From: Brumimicrobium glaciale
GTDB lineage: Bacteria; Bacteroidota; Bacteroidia; Flavobacteriales_D; Crocinitomicaceae
Length of the DNA stretch: 64,000 nucleotides
NCBI RefSeq assembly: GCF_004152935.1
Contig: NZ_SETE01000001.1
Location: 372,001 to 436,000 of the forward strand
Reading direction: 5' to 3'
Part shown: positions 45,672 through 54,984 of the stretch, one piece after another
How positions within the stretch are numbered: position 1 is the first letter of the stretch
Layout of the letters: every line of letters begins with the position of its first letter
Translations under genes and position numbers: made by a program
Notes under the pieces: generated by a model
Databases searched by the model: none
The model's input: only the letters and a program-made list of their open reading frames with translations
Told to the model about the DNA's origin: nothing

Positions 45672-47387
45672 TTACAGAAATCTTCTCCATTTATCGGGAA
45701 AGTAAGGAGTTTTAAAAGTAAAATGTGCTAAATCTCTAATTAATTCATATCCTGAAGAATCAGTTCGATATTTATATGAAAATTCATCCTTACAATCGAT
45801 TAGGTTCTTCTTAAATTCAACAAATGAAATAGGTTCTTGCTTGTTATTCTTCAAAGAGATATTTAATTGATAGCCATCAGTAACCGATTTTGAAAATAAT
45901 TGCTCTTCAAGGTCATTTTCTGTATCTTCAATTAGGTTTAATGAGTTAGATTTCTTTCCATGATGAGGTATGAAAAGTGCTAAATCAATATCATATTTGA
46001 TTGAGAAATCCCTTATTTGAAAAAAGTATTCTGGTAAGTCTAGGACTACTGTTAATTCGATTAACATACCTAATAATAGCGATGTGTCATCTATATAAAA
46101 CACTGGCTTTTCACCGTTAACAAAGTACTTTACAAGATTTTCAGGATTATTACTAGGGTCAGGAAAACGATTGGATGTTTCTTTAGCAAATTTAATATAT
46201 GCGAAAACTTCTTTTAAGTGTTGAATTGCTAGATCATCTCGATTATTATTTTTAAAGAATAAAATTATATCAAGTATTGATAGAGAATGAATATCAAGTA
46301 AAGTTCTTCTAGAAACGGAGTTATTAGTAACTAACAAAGATATGATTTCTACTGTATTAGGATTGGCACTTTTGCTTAAAGAATTATTAAACCCAAAAAT
46401 AATATTTGATAAATAATTGTGCGTTCTTAATGTATAGCCAATTTGTTCATAAGCGCCTCCGTTTGGATAATACAGGCCGTCTTTTTTAATGGCTATTTCT
46501 AATGTTCGTTGACCATATTCAGTAAGAACATATAAGTAAAGCGAATAAACTTCTTCAAAGTATTTATGTACAGCTTTGCGTTTTTCTAAATTGTTTTTTA
46601 ATATCCAAAACCAATAATCAAGTAAAAGGATACGGATGTGTTTTTCAGCGGTAGCTAAATTATTATGAGAAACTGATTCACGATAAATTATAAATCCAAT
46701 TAATTTAAGAGATTTGAATCTTAACTTCCAGGATCTTGGAATAGCACCTCTTTTGTTTGACCATTCTTGTTGATTTAATAATCCTTTAATTAGTTCTTTA
46801 AAGTCAGCGGTAACATCTTGAACAGAGTCAAGATTAATTAATACACGGTTTAGGTTTTTTCTAATGGAGTCATCACTTAATAAATATGGACCAAATAAAT
46901 GATTAGTGAATTTAAGAGATAATTCTTCGATGCCCCATCTCATGAATTTAGTTTCAGGACATATTTTTATCATTTTCTTAAGAAAACCATTTAATAATTC
47001 CGAAGCATTACCTTTTAAAACACCATTATGAACGATTACAATTACAAGTTCCAAATTCTGAAAATTTGGATATATTGTATTATAATCAACAAAAGCTGCG
47101 TCCTGAATAGAGCTAATTATTCCATCTTGCTTAATTAATGAATTTTCATTTATATGTCTATCCTGTCCTCCTTTCAATTCAAAATAAAATTTCTTTTTCA
47201 CTCCACTCTCATCCTTTCCAATGGCGATAATATCCTTACCATACTCTTTTAGACCTAGGTTTTCTGATGGGGTAGTTAGAATTTTAAAACCCATTGCCTC
47301 AAGCAAGAAGCCGAAAACAACATTTAACTCATTTTTTTCGGTAAGTGACTCCAAGTACTCTCTTACGAATATTTTGTTTGTATTCAT
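45672..47387 (-). CDS. Restriction-endonuclease-fold protein (571 aa)
   Basis: The N-terminal 130 residues look like a PD-(D/E)xK nuclease: helix with VVFGFLLEAMGFKILT, catalytic Asp in LKEYGKDIIAIGKD near residue 50 and E-x-K in KKFYFELKGGQDRH near 69. The rest is mostly helical and unassigned (KHIRILLLDYWFWILKNNLE, LSILDIILFFKNNN). Its ATG follows the stop of the 634-residue gene with no gap, so the two are coupled and form the tail of the restriction-modification operon. It could be a second nuclease effector; target unknown. Confidence 0.65.
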   Translation of the reverse strand: MNTNKIFVREYLESLTEKNELNVVFGFLLEAMGFKILTTPSENLGLKEYGKDIIAIGKDESGVKKKFYFELKGGQDRHINENSLIKQDGIISSIQDAAFVDYNTIYPNFQNLELVIVIVHNGVLKGNASELLNGFLKKMIKICPETKFMRWGIEELSLKFTNHLFGPYLLSDDSIRKNLNRVLINLDSVQDVTADFKELIKGLLNQQEWSNKRGAIPRSWKLRFKSLKLIGFIIYRESVSHNNLATAEKHIRILLLDYWFWILKNNLEKRKAVHKYFEEVYSLYLYVLTEYGQRTLEIAIKKDGLYYPNGGAYEQIGYTLRTHNYLSNIIFGFNNSLSKSANPNTVEIISLLVTNNSVSRRTLLDIHSLSILDIILFFKNNNRDDLAIQHLKEVFAYIKFAKETSNRFPDPSNNPENLVKYFVNGEKPVFYIDDTSLLLGMLIELTVVLDLPEYFFQIRDFSIKYDIDLALFIPHHGKKSNSLNLIEDTENDLEEQLFSKSVTDGYQLNISLKNNKQEPISFVEFKKNLIDCKDEFSYKYRTDSSGYELIRDLAHFTFKTPYFPDKWRRFL

Positions 47388-49292
47388 TTATAATATGTTA
47401 TTAAGCTGGAACTCTAATAAGTCTGGATTTTTATAGATTCTTGAATCAATAAGAGTACTCGCGCTAACTGATCCTAATGGAATGACTTCAGATTCAGAAT
47501 TACCATGACGGAAACTATTACCTCGAACAATACTTGAGTTTTTGAAATGTGATGTCAGAAAAGATGGATCGTTTCTTGATTCTTGCATAAGCTTTGTTTG
47601 ATTTTCATGAGAAAGAGCAAAGTAATACTCCATCAATTTTTTCTCCTGATAGTATGGATTCAAATCATTGATTTCAAATTTTTTAATTCTGAATTTTTCA
47701 TGTAATTCAGCAGCGTGCTTAATTGGCTTTAAAAAAGAATGTACGTTCTTTTCTTTACCAATTATAACTTTAATCCATTCGATCAATTTGATTCCATAAA
47801 CTTCATGTGCTAGTATGGATAGGTGTCCTTTCAAACTCTCTCGTACTTTTAAAAAAGGAGATTTCCTAAGAACTATGAGAATAGGAAGGATTTTGTCGAA
47901 ATTTATAGTTGTAAGACAAATTTTTTGAATGGCTGCCAATTGTATTTCTTCTGTACTTAATTTTAATAAATCAATATGAAAAACAGATGAATGTCCTATC
48001 ATTATGATATCTACAGGTAGTGTTTTAAGATTGTAAATAGGATTGAATTGCTTTAAAATACAGTTTTCAGTTTCTTCTGGGTTGCTTCTGAAAAAGTGCT
48101 TTATTGGGTTGCTAAAGGATCGAGTAAGTGAGAGTTTTCTACCAGGAGTCTTTTGGTATAGATCTGAAAGTAATTTATACAGAAAGTTGGGGTCTTTAAA
48201 TTGAGAAAAAAAGCTATTGACAATAGAGAAATTCTTTGTTTTATTCAAATATGACATTAGCATATTGAATCTGTAGGCTTCATCTTCTTCTCTTCCTATG
48301 AGTCTAACAAGATGGATGATTTGAAGACTAAATCCTGTTTCTGAATTATCTAGAAACCTCATCCATAGATCATAAGCCTGTTCTCTTTGTATTGACGATG
48401 CTTTGTTACTTCCTGCAATATTATATAGGAGGTTGTTTATTTGCTCATTTAAAAAAGATTCATCAATATAATTTGATGCGGTATCTATTGCTTCCCTGAT
48501 ATGTTCTTTTTTTAATTCACAGAACGCAAGCAATCTAATTCCGATATTTGAATTTTGTGCTAGTAGCTCAATTATTTTCTTAAAAATTTCTTCTGTATGG
48601 GTGTTATAAAGCTTTAAAATGATTCTTATTTGGAATTCAGATTGTTCGTATTCTTCTTGTGTTGTGCCAAATTTGTATAATTTATATGCTAGATCATTAG
48701 GTTGTTTGAAAACTTCCTGAATTAGTTTTCTGTATATAAAACTATTTTCTGTTTGTGTGGATATTTGACACAAACAATATACTTGCTCTAAAGAATAATC
48801 AGATGAAGTTAAGTGATATATAAATCCATTATCGAAATAATCCAAAAACCTGTCTGATTTATCGGATTTAATTCGCTCAAAGGCGTATGAATAAACGTCG
48901 AAACCACTTGACTTTAATCGACCTAACAAAAAACCATATAATCCTTCTAAAATTTTTCGAGAAGTAAGGTTTTGATTTTCATTAAACTCTTTTTTAATTA
49001 GCGTCTCAAACTGATCGATTATTTCAGTTATATCAGAAATAGAGGTTGGGTGAATATAATTTGCCCTTGATTTATAATAATTGAGTAGGCACTCATTAAA
49101 TTTTACTGACTTTAGGTTTGTAAAAACCTGATTAATATTTGACGAGTCTTCAAGTATGACCCCTAATTCAATAAGTAAATCAATATTTTCTAATTCGATA
49201 CGTTCGAAGTTTGTTTTTGATTTTTGAAGACAAATGATAACTAGGTTATTTATAGCATTTTCTGATGGAGTAAGCTTTATTTTTTTTGGCAT
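47388..49292 (-). CDS. Large helical protein, HEAT/ARM-like (634 aa)
   Basis: A 634-residue soluble protein, almost wholly predicted helical, with repeated amphipathic pairs (for example NIGIRLLAFCELKKEHIREA and TEEIQLAAIQKICLTTINFD) that suggest an alpha-solenoid. No catalytic motif is visible and I do not recognise a family. It begins 11 bases after the endonuclease gene and abuts the nuclease-fold gene, so it is probably an accessory or sensor subunit in the same operon. Confidence 0.6.
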   Translation of the reverse strand: MPKKIKLTPSENAINNLVIICLQKSKTNFERIELENIDLLIELGVILEDSSNINQVFTNLKSVKFNECLLNYYKSRANYIHPTSISDITEIIDQFETLIKKEFNENQNLTSRKILEGLYGFLLGRLKSSGFDVYSYAFERIKSDKSDRFLDYFDNGFIYHLTSSDYSLEQVYCLCQISTQTENSFIYRKLIQEVFKQPNDLAYKLYKFGTTQEEYEQSEFQIRIILKLYNTHTEEIFKKIIELLAQNSNIGIRLLAFCELKKEHIREAIDTASNYIDESFLNEQINNLLYNIAGSNKASSIQREQAYDLWMRFLDNSETGFSLQIIHLVRLIGREEDEAYRFNMLMSYLNKTKNFSIVNSFFSQFKDPNFLYKLLSDLYQKTPGRKLSLTRSFSNPIKHFFRSNPEETENCILKQFNPIYNLKTLPVDIIMIGHSSVFHIDLLKLSTEEIQLAAIQKICLTTINFDKILPILIVLRKSPFLKVRESLKGHLSILAHEVYGIKLIEWIKVIIGKEKNVHSFLKPIKHAAELHEKFRIKKFEINDLNPYYQEKKLMEYYFALSHENQTKLMQESRNDPSFLTSHFKNSSIVRGNSFRHGNSESEVIPLGSVSASTLIDSRIYKNPDLLEFQLNNIL

Positions 49293-49303
49293 ATAAAATA
49301 ATT

Positions 49304-50263
49304 TTATCTTGGCCCCATAAAACGGTCGCCATTAAAGTGTATCATATGATCGGGAATTTCTGAAAGCCAAACTTCTGTTTCCCACGCAATGTCATTGGAG
49401 TATTTCTTAAAGTCTTTTAAGTCGATAAAAGCGGTGACATAAACTTTTCCTACTTTACAGTTTATTAGGAGCTCTTCTAATTCTACAATTCTTTTTGGTG
49501 AAATAGGACCATGAGATGTTACTGCTTCAATTAAGAAGAGCCAATTTCGTTTCGTATCATGAATTACTACATCAGGAAGTTTACTATGCTGATCTATTGG
49601 TATTCCTAATCCAGCTAGTGCGGAGTCATTTCGGTACAAATCTTTTTTTGCGGTATCACCGACATATAACAATTGACTTCCTGGTGCAAAGCGAGGAGCA
49701 AACTCCTTTATAATGTCAATTTGTAATTCATTATGTTTGCCAGGAGAGAACTTTAATTCTGTACCGTCTTCTAGCTTTAATGGAATTTTTCGATATTCTC
49801 GTTTCTTCGAATACTTTTCTTTTAAAGAGCCTATTTCATTTAGAAAAAGATCGATTTCTTTTTTCCATTTTGTAGATCCATAAGATTGTACAACCTTTAA
49901 AGCCTCGGGTGAGATACGATAATGATTGTCTTTACTGTTTGTTGCTAACTCTGGGTTTTCAGGATTATGGTTGACTATTCCTGCTTGAACAAATTGATGT
50001 AAAGTTTGTCGTCTTATAGTCTCTCTTGAGTTTTCAGCATAGTTTTTATCGTATTCATCAGCCATAAATCGCATAATGCCATCGTATTTTGCGTTATTTT
50101 TATTCCCCATTACAGACATGCTGAGGGCTTTTGCATCTTTCCATTTAGATTTAGGTGATATTTGGCAAAGTGCGAGTAAGGTTAATGCTGAACGATCATT
50201 TTGTTGTCTTGTAGGTAAACCTAGTTCTTTTAAAATGGCTTTGGCTTCTTCAATTTTATTCAT
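49304..50263 (-). CDS. BsuBI/PstI-family type II restriction endonuclease
   Basis: 319 residues with the two-part layout of the BsuBI/PstI family. A helical N-terminal domain (ALTLLALCQISPKSKWKDAK, MRFMADEYDKNYAENSRETI) is followed by a PD-(D/E)xK domain: LLYVGDTAKKDLYRND, KLPDVVIHD with the catalytic Asp, and FLIEAVTSHGPISPKR carrying E-x-(V/T) in place of E-x-K, as in relatives. Family prototypes cut CTGCAG, but specificity here is not proven. Its ATG overlaps the methylase stop (ATGA). Confidence 0.88.
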   Translation of the reverse strand: MNKIEEAKAILKELGLPTRQQNDRSALTLLALCQISPKSKWKDAKALSMSVMGNKNNAKYDGIMRFMADEYDKNYAENSRETIRRQTLHQFVQAGIVNHNPENPELATNSKDNHYRISPEALKVVQSYGSTKWKKEIDLFLNEIGSLKEKYSKKREYRKIPLKLEDGTELKFSPGKHNELQIDIIKEFAPRFAPGSQLLYVGDTAKKDLYRNDSALAGLGIPIDQHSKLPDVVIHDTKRNWLFLIEAVTSHGPISPKRIVELEELLINCKVGKVYVTAFIDLKDFKKYSNDIAWETEVWLSEIPDHMIHFNGDRFMGPR

Positions 50264-51840
50264 TCTGTTAATTCTAATTCTATTTGATTATTAACTAATT
50301 CATTTATAAAGTCAATTGTGAAATTGTTATTTTCTAAAATTGTACTTCCAATATTTTGTATTACTTCTAGGTCAGGCAATGTCATTTCTTTTAATTCGGT
50401 TGCACTGACATTTACGTTTCCGTTGAAAATCCGAAAATAGGTATCATAGATAGTGCTCGATAACAAAGCTGCAATACCAACTGTTTCTTCATTGGATAAT
50501 TCACCACCTGGGCGATATATATAATTCACTTTGTTTTCTAAACCTATCAGCTCAGCTTTTTTATAATATTGTAGATATGGCGCTGCAACTAATCTATTCT
50601 TATCGTCCTTACTGCTAAATCTTCGCAGTAGTACATAATTTTTGTTTGGTACTAGAAGAGGTTTAGCTAACGGTTCAATATTAATGTATTGCTCTTTTTT
50701 AGGTTTTACAATGGGCCATTCAATTTCCATTTGCTTAATGTTGTGTAACCAATATAGAGGTGCTAAATAGACGTTTGAGTTTTGATACTCACTTCTCAAG
50801 TATTTTTTTGAACGAAATGCTACAACAGGGCCAGTAGAGACTTTAACTCCGTAATCAATAAATTTGTTACGCCAAGTTCTAAAAACACCTAAAACATGTT
50901 CTTCATAATCAGAAGTAGGTAAATACATTATCTTTTCATCGGTGTTTAAATCAAGAACTCTATCAGAAGAATAAGTTCTTTTTCTTGCATTGTCAATATC
51001 AACTATACCTGAAGATGAAGAGATTTCTGTTTGATTGCCTAATTTGTATTCTTGTTTAAATCCATTAATTATCACTGTTTCTTGAAGTACTTTGTCTCTG
51101 CTAAAGGTGTCTTTTCTTGAAACAAATAGATGAACGTTGTTCAATTGAATTTTCTTAAAAAAGAATGAACGAAATACTTTAAAGTAACCTCCAGATGCAT
51201 AGCTTCTTGGTGTGATAAAAATTAATTGACCATCATTCTTTAGAAGTAAAGTAGATAATGCCATGAAAATAGAATAAATATTCGCATGACCACTATAAAC
51301 AGCAGAAGCGGCAATTGCTCGCAAATCAGTTTTAGCTATCTTGAAATATGGAGGGTTTGAAATTACTATATCAAACACTTCTGATTCTTTATAAAATAAA
51401 TCACCAGATGTATCTCTAAAACAGTGTGCGTTGTGAAGAATGAAGTCATGTTGTCTAATTTCGTAGGTTAAAACAACTTCATTTTTAGCTGCGAACTTTA
51501 AAAGATATTCCAAGGATTGAATTGTTAATGGTATGACGTCCTTATCTATTTCATAAACAACTAATTCAATTTTCCGAACTAACTTATTATTAGCTATTAT
51601 CTTTTCAACCAATGCACATGATAAAATTCCTACTCCAGTTCCCGGATCTAGAATTTTCAATTCCTTTCTATTGGAGTTGAAGTAGGCAGCCATGAAATGT
51701 GCTATTTCTAATGGTGTAAAAAATTGCCCATTCTTTTTCTTATGGTCTTTTGAAACTGAATCTGCATATAATTCGCCTAATCTTTTAGCAAAAGAACTAG
51801 GAGACTCATCATTTTTTGGTTTTAGGTGAATTGATTCCAT
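50260..51840 (-). CDS. Adenine-specific DNA methyltransferase (N6, gamma-type)
   Basis: 526 residues. SAM-binding motif I is LKILDPGTGVGILSCALVEK near residue 61 and catalytic motif IV is VISNPPYFKIAKT near 158. The N-terminus (KKNGQFFTPLEIAHFMAAYF) is typical of Eco57I/PaeR7-like N6 methylases, and the C-terminal half is a target-recognition region (YRPGGELSNEETVGIAALLS). It would protect host sites from the adjacent endonuclease. It overlaps the controller gene by one base and the endonuclease gene by three. Confidence 0.9.
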   Translation of the reverse strand: MESIHLKPKNDESPSSFAKRLGELYADSVSKDHKKKNGQFFTPLEIAHFMAAYFNSNRKELKILDPGTGVGILSCALVEKIIANNKLVRKIELVVYEIDKDVIPLTIQSLEYLLKFAAKNEVVLTYEIRQHDFILHNAHCFRDTSGDLFYKESEVFDIVISNPPYFKIAKTDLRAIAASAVYSGHANIYSIFMALSTLLLKNDGQLIFITPRSYASGGYFKVFRSFFFKKIQLNNVHLFVSRKDTFSRDKVLQETVIINGFKQEYKLGNQTEISSSSGIVDIDNARKRTYSSDRVLDLNTDEKIMYLPTSDYEEHVLGVFRTWRNKFIDYGVKVSTGPVVAFRSKKYLRSEYQNSNVYLAPLYWLHNIKQMEIEWPIVKPKKEQYINIEPLAKPLLVPNKNYVLLRRFSSKDDKNRLVAAPYLQYYKKAELIGLENKVNYIYRPGGELSNEETVGIAALLSSTIYDTYFRIFNGNVNVSATELKEMTLPDLEVIQNIGSTILENNNFTIDFINELVNNQIELELTE

Positions 51841-52145
51841 TATCTTTTAGGTTTATTTAGGTATTCAACTTTGGCTTCGGCTACTTTTAGTATTTCTGAA
51901 GCGAATTCTTCATTAACAATTTCATAAAGTACTTTGTCACTAAAGTAATTAATAAGCATTTGTTTTTCATCAACATTAAATAATTCAGCAAACTTAATGA
52001 TTAGCTCACGTGTTGCTCTTCTTTCCCCACGTTCAATTTTGCTCAAGATTGATTGATCTATATCAACTGCTGCAGCTACCTTTCTTAAAGGAAGATCGTT
52101 TGCTTCTCTCAATTCACGAATTTGTTGGCCTATTGTTTTGGGCAT
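51840..52145 (-). CDS. XRE-family controller protein of the R-M system
   Basis: 101 residues: an HTH_3 domain at residues 6-60 (IGQQIRELREANDLPLRKVA, then DIDQSILSKIERGERRATRE) and a short C-terminal helix. Its position at the head of the methylase and endonuclease genes, with one-base overlap, is that of a C (controller) protein which delays endonuclease expression in a new host. A matching inverted repeat lies 6 bases before its start. Confidence 0.85.
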   Translation of the reverse strand: MPKTIGQQIRELREANDLPLRKVAAAVDIDQSILSKIERGERRATRELIIKFAELFNVDEKQMLINYFSDKVLYEIVNEEFASEILKVAEAKVEYLNKPKR

Positions 52146-52151
52146 AATCTA

Positions 52152-52172
52152 TTTAGACATATTTTGTCTAAA
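52152..52172. promoter_or_regulatory. Likely controller-protein operator
   Basis: A perfect inverted repeat, TTTAGACA-tattt-TGTCTAAA, lies 6 bases upstream of the controller ATG. The half-site recurs at 52386-52393 followed by ATTTGTCAG, giving a second imperfect site, and CTGACAAAATT appears twice nearby (about 52377 and 52427). Autoregulation by the XRE protein is the likely use. Confidence 0.6.
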
Positions 52173-52714
52173 GTTATGAATATATGTTGAAGTTTAATCA
52201 ATTCAAGTAATATTTTATTGGATTGCCATTCGCAATTGGGTGTTCTTCTATGGATGTGGATGGTTTTCTAAACCTGGAATCTCTTTTCCTGAGTTGAGAT
52301 GGATTTCAGGGAGCTCGTGTTTGAATTGGGTGGAGGTTCTTTTGGTTTCTTTAAGGGTATTTGTTTTGGACTAAAACTGACAAAATTTAGACAAATAGCG
52401 ACATTTGTCAGTCAAACTGACAAAATTAGCTGTCGAATTAATACTATTTAGGTTGTTTTGTCATAAATTAACAAACGGCATAGAGGTTGATGAGAAATCT
52501 CCTTTAATAGAAATAGCCGCCCTAAGGAGAGCGACTATTCAAGATTGTGAATCAGCTGTGACCAAACTAACTGATTCATGAACTTTTTTCAAGTTTGAGA
52601 GTGCAAATGTATCAACTTTTTTGATAACACCTAATACTTCCAATCTTTTTTCTCTTTCGTGGTTCACACATCGTGAAGTGTGTATACTATTTATTCATTC
52701 TCAAAATAAAAGAA
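52173..52714. other. 540-bp divergent intergenic region
   Basis: Lies between the minus-strand R-M operon and the plus-strand Thoeris operon. Apart from the GACAAA/TTTGTC repeats at 52377-52437 it holds no gene or RNA that I can support. It must contain both promoters. Confidence 0.4.
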
Positions 52715-52942
52715 ATGGGAAAAGGAAAAAATCAACATGTTGTAAAACACCCAGATGGATGGGCTGTTAAAGGAGCTGGTAATTCAAAGGCTACCAAAGT
52801 AACGAAAACGCAAAAAGAAGCCGCCGATGTAGGAAGAGGTATTGCGAAAAACCAAAAATCTGAATTACTGATTCATGGTAGAAATGGGCGAATCCGAGAG
52901 AAAGATTCGCATGGTAATGATCCGAGAAATGTAAAAGGGTAG
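52715..52942 (+). CDS. DUF2188-like small protein (75 aa)
   Basis: 75 residues from ATG 52715; an upstream in-frame start at 52673 adds a hydrophobic stretch not seen in the family. The sequence HVVKHPDGWAVKGAGNSKAT, then QKEAADVGRGIAKNQKSELL and IHGRNGRIREKDSHGNDP, matches the DUF2188 pattern of one small beta-rich fold of unknown function. It is 4 bases upstream of the first TIR gene and leads the operon. Confidence 0.78.
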   Translation: MGKGKNQHVVKHPDGWAVKGAGNSKATKVTKTQKEAADVGRGIAKNQKSELLIHGRNGRIREKDSHGNDPRNVKG

Positions 52943-52946
52943 GAAT

Positions 52947-53552
52947 ATGGGATTATTTACAAAAGAGAAACTTATAAATAGGGTTCAAAATGAATTAAGA
53001 AAAGGCGGTGAAATTCATCTCAGCGCTAATGATAAGGCTACAACATTTTTAAATGAATCAAAAACTGAACAAAGAAGGTTTTCTGAGAAGATCTATGATA
53101 TATTTTTATCACATAGTTCTGACGATTCAAGATTAGTGGCTGGATTAAAATTAGAATTGGAAGACATGGGGTATTCTGTTTATGTAGATTGGATTGAAGA
53201 TCCTGAATTGGATAGAACTAGAGTGACTAAAGTGAACGCGAATTATTTAAGAGAAAGAATGAAACAATGCAAAACGCTTCTTTATGCTTTTTCTAAAAAT
53301 GCATCAGAGTCTACATGGATGCCTTGGGAACTTGGATATTTTGATGGAATTAGGGGGTTTGTAGCAGTAGTTCCTATCGCTGAAACTAATACCTCTACAT
53401 TTAATGGAAACGAATACCTAAAAATATACCCTTATATTGATAAACATGGCTTGAATTTTACTAACAAACCTCATATTTGGGTTAATGAATCAAGTGATAC
53501 CTATGTACTATTTGATAAATGGATTCAAGGAACTAAACCAATTAAAAGATGA
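52947..53552 (+). CDS. TIR-domain protein, Thoeris-associated (thsB-like)
   Basis: 201 residues. After about 45 helical residues the TIR domain begins IYDIFLSHSSDDSRLVAGLK, then MGYSVYVDWIEDPELDRTRV, TLLYAFSKNAS and the catalytic Glu near residue 128 in WMPWELGYFDG. In Thoeris such TIR proteins sense infection and make a cyclic-ADPR isomer that activates ThsA. Its stop overlaps the ThsA start (ATGA). Confidence 0.85.
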   Translation: MGLFTKEKLINRVQNELRKGGEIHLSANDKATTFLNESKTEQRRFSEKIYDIFLSHSSDDSRLVAGLKLELEDMGYSVYVDWIEDPELDRTRVTKVNANYLRERMKQCKTLLYAFSKNASESTWMPWELGYFDGIRGFVAVVPIAETNTSTFNGNEYLKIYPYIDKHGLNFTNKPHIWVNESSDTYVLFDKWIQGTKPIKR

Positions 53553-54982
53553 AAGCAGAACACGAGTCGTTTATAAAAGATTTTCTAGAAAGTATTATAG
53601 AGAATAAAGCCGCAATATTTGCAGGAGCAGGCTTATCTGTTGGAGCAGGATACGTTGATTGGAAAGGGCTTTTGAAAGATGCAGCTGAAGAAATTGGTTT
53701 AGATGTTAAAAAGGAAGATGATTTAATCTCGTTGGCACAATTTCATTATAATGAAAATGGTGGACGAAGCAAATTAAATAAAAAAATTCTGAAAGTTTTT
53801 ACCGATGAAGTTGAAGCAACAGAAAATCATGGAATATTATCACGACTACCTATTGACACATTCTGGACTACCAATTACGATAGTCTAATTGAGGATTCAC
53901 TTGAATCCTATAACAAAATAGTAGACGTTAAACATGAAAACGGTCAGTTACCTAATTCCACTCCAAAAAGAGATGTAACAGTTTATAAAATGCATGGGGA
54001 CGTTAAACATGCACATGACGCTATAATCACTAGGGACGATTATGAAAAATATTTTCGTACTCATGACCCATTTGTAACCACATTAAAAGGTGATCTCACA
54101 ACTAAAACATTCTTATTTATAGGTTTTAGCTTCTCGGATCCTAACCTCGATTATGCATTGAGTAGAGTCAGGTTAAATTTCCATGAAGGTGCTAGCCATC
54201 ATTATTGTTTTGTAAAGACTATTTCAGAGGAAGAATGTGAAGACAAAGCTGAGTTTGATTACAAAACTAGAAGACAAGAACTTTTAATGAATGACCTTAA
54301 AACTTATCAGATATTGCCTGTTATTGTTAACTCCTATAGTGAAATAACAGATATTTTATCAGAGATAGAAAGACGATATAAATTGAAAAGTGTTTTTATT
54401 TCTGGAAGTGCTGAAGAGTATGGAGAATGGGGAAGGGATCGAGCAATAAAGTTAATTCACAAATTATCATCTAAACTGATTTCGAAAAACTATAGAATTG
54501 TCAATGGATTTGGTTGGGGTATTGGTAGTGCAGTAATCAATGGAGCACTCGAACAAATATATCTCAAGCCTAAAAAGTATTCAGAAGATCAATTGATTGT
54601 TAAACCCTTTCCTCAATTTGCTACTGGTGAAAAGGAGCTTCCTGAACTCTGGCAGGACTACAGGGAGAGAATGATCTCACTCACAGGGATAGCAATATTT
54701 CTATTTGGGAATAAAATAGATCATAAAGCACAAACGATAGTTAATGCTGGTGGAGTTAGAAAGGAATTTGATATTGCTGTCAGACAAGGTTGTATACCAA
54801 TTCCAATCCATTCTACAGGTTATATTTCAAAAGAACTATGGGATGAGGTTCTAGAAAATACAAAAAAGTACTTTCTAGAAAATGATTTAAAGGAAGACTT
54901 CGAATCACTTTTAGACGAATTTGCTGCAGACAAAATAATACAAATTGTTATAAGAATGATTGAAAAAATAAACAAAAAGTAA
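53549..54982 (+). CDS. thsA: Thoeris effector ThsA (SIR2 + SLOG)
   Basis: 477 residues, about the length of characterised ThsA. The SIR2 domain has AAIFAGAGLSVGAGYVDW near residue 22, TTNYDSLIED near 106 with the catalytic Asn and YKMHGDVKHAHD near 146 with the catalytic His, then FLFIGFSFSDPNLDYAL. The C-terminal SLOG domain has SVFISGSAEEYGEWGRD near 282, NGFGWGIGSAVINGAL near 320 and a signal-binding region GGVRKEFDIAVRQG near 395. It depletes NAD+ when the TIR-made signal binds SLOG, causing abortive infection. Confidence 0.92.
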   Translation: MKAEHESFIKDFLESIIENKAAIFAGAGLSVGAGYVDWKGLLKDAAEEIGLDVKKEDDLISLAQFHYNENGGRSKLNKKILKVFTDEVEATENHGILSRLPIDTFWTTNYDSLIEDSLESYNKIVDVKHENGQLPNSTPKRDVTVYKMHGDVKHAHDAIITRDDYEKYFRTHDPFVTTLKGDLTTKTFLFIGFSFSDPNLDYALSRVRLNFHEGASHHYCFVKTISEEECEDKAEFDYKTRRQELLMNDLKTYQILPVIVNSYSEITDILSEIERRYKLKSVFISGSAEEYGEWGRDRAIKLIHKLSSKLISKNYRIVNGFGWGIGSAVINGALEQIYLKPKKYSEDQLIVKPFPQFATGEKELPELWQDYRERMISLTGIAIFLFGNKIDHKAQTIVNAGGVRKEFDIAVRQGCIPIPIHSTGYISKELWDEVLENTKKYFLENDLKEDFESLLDEFAADKIIQIVIRMIEKINKK

Positions 54983-54984
54983 TT

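Noticed and set aside
49304-52145. Avoidance of CTGCAG as proof of BsuBI/PstI specificity
   Set aside because: CTGCAG is present in the window, for example near 3263, 33558, 42716, 52070 and 54923, at about the number expected by chance. This neither supports nor excludes the specificity.
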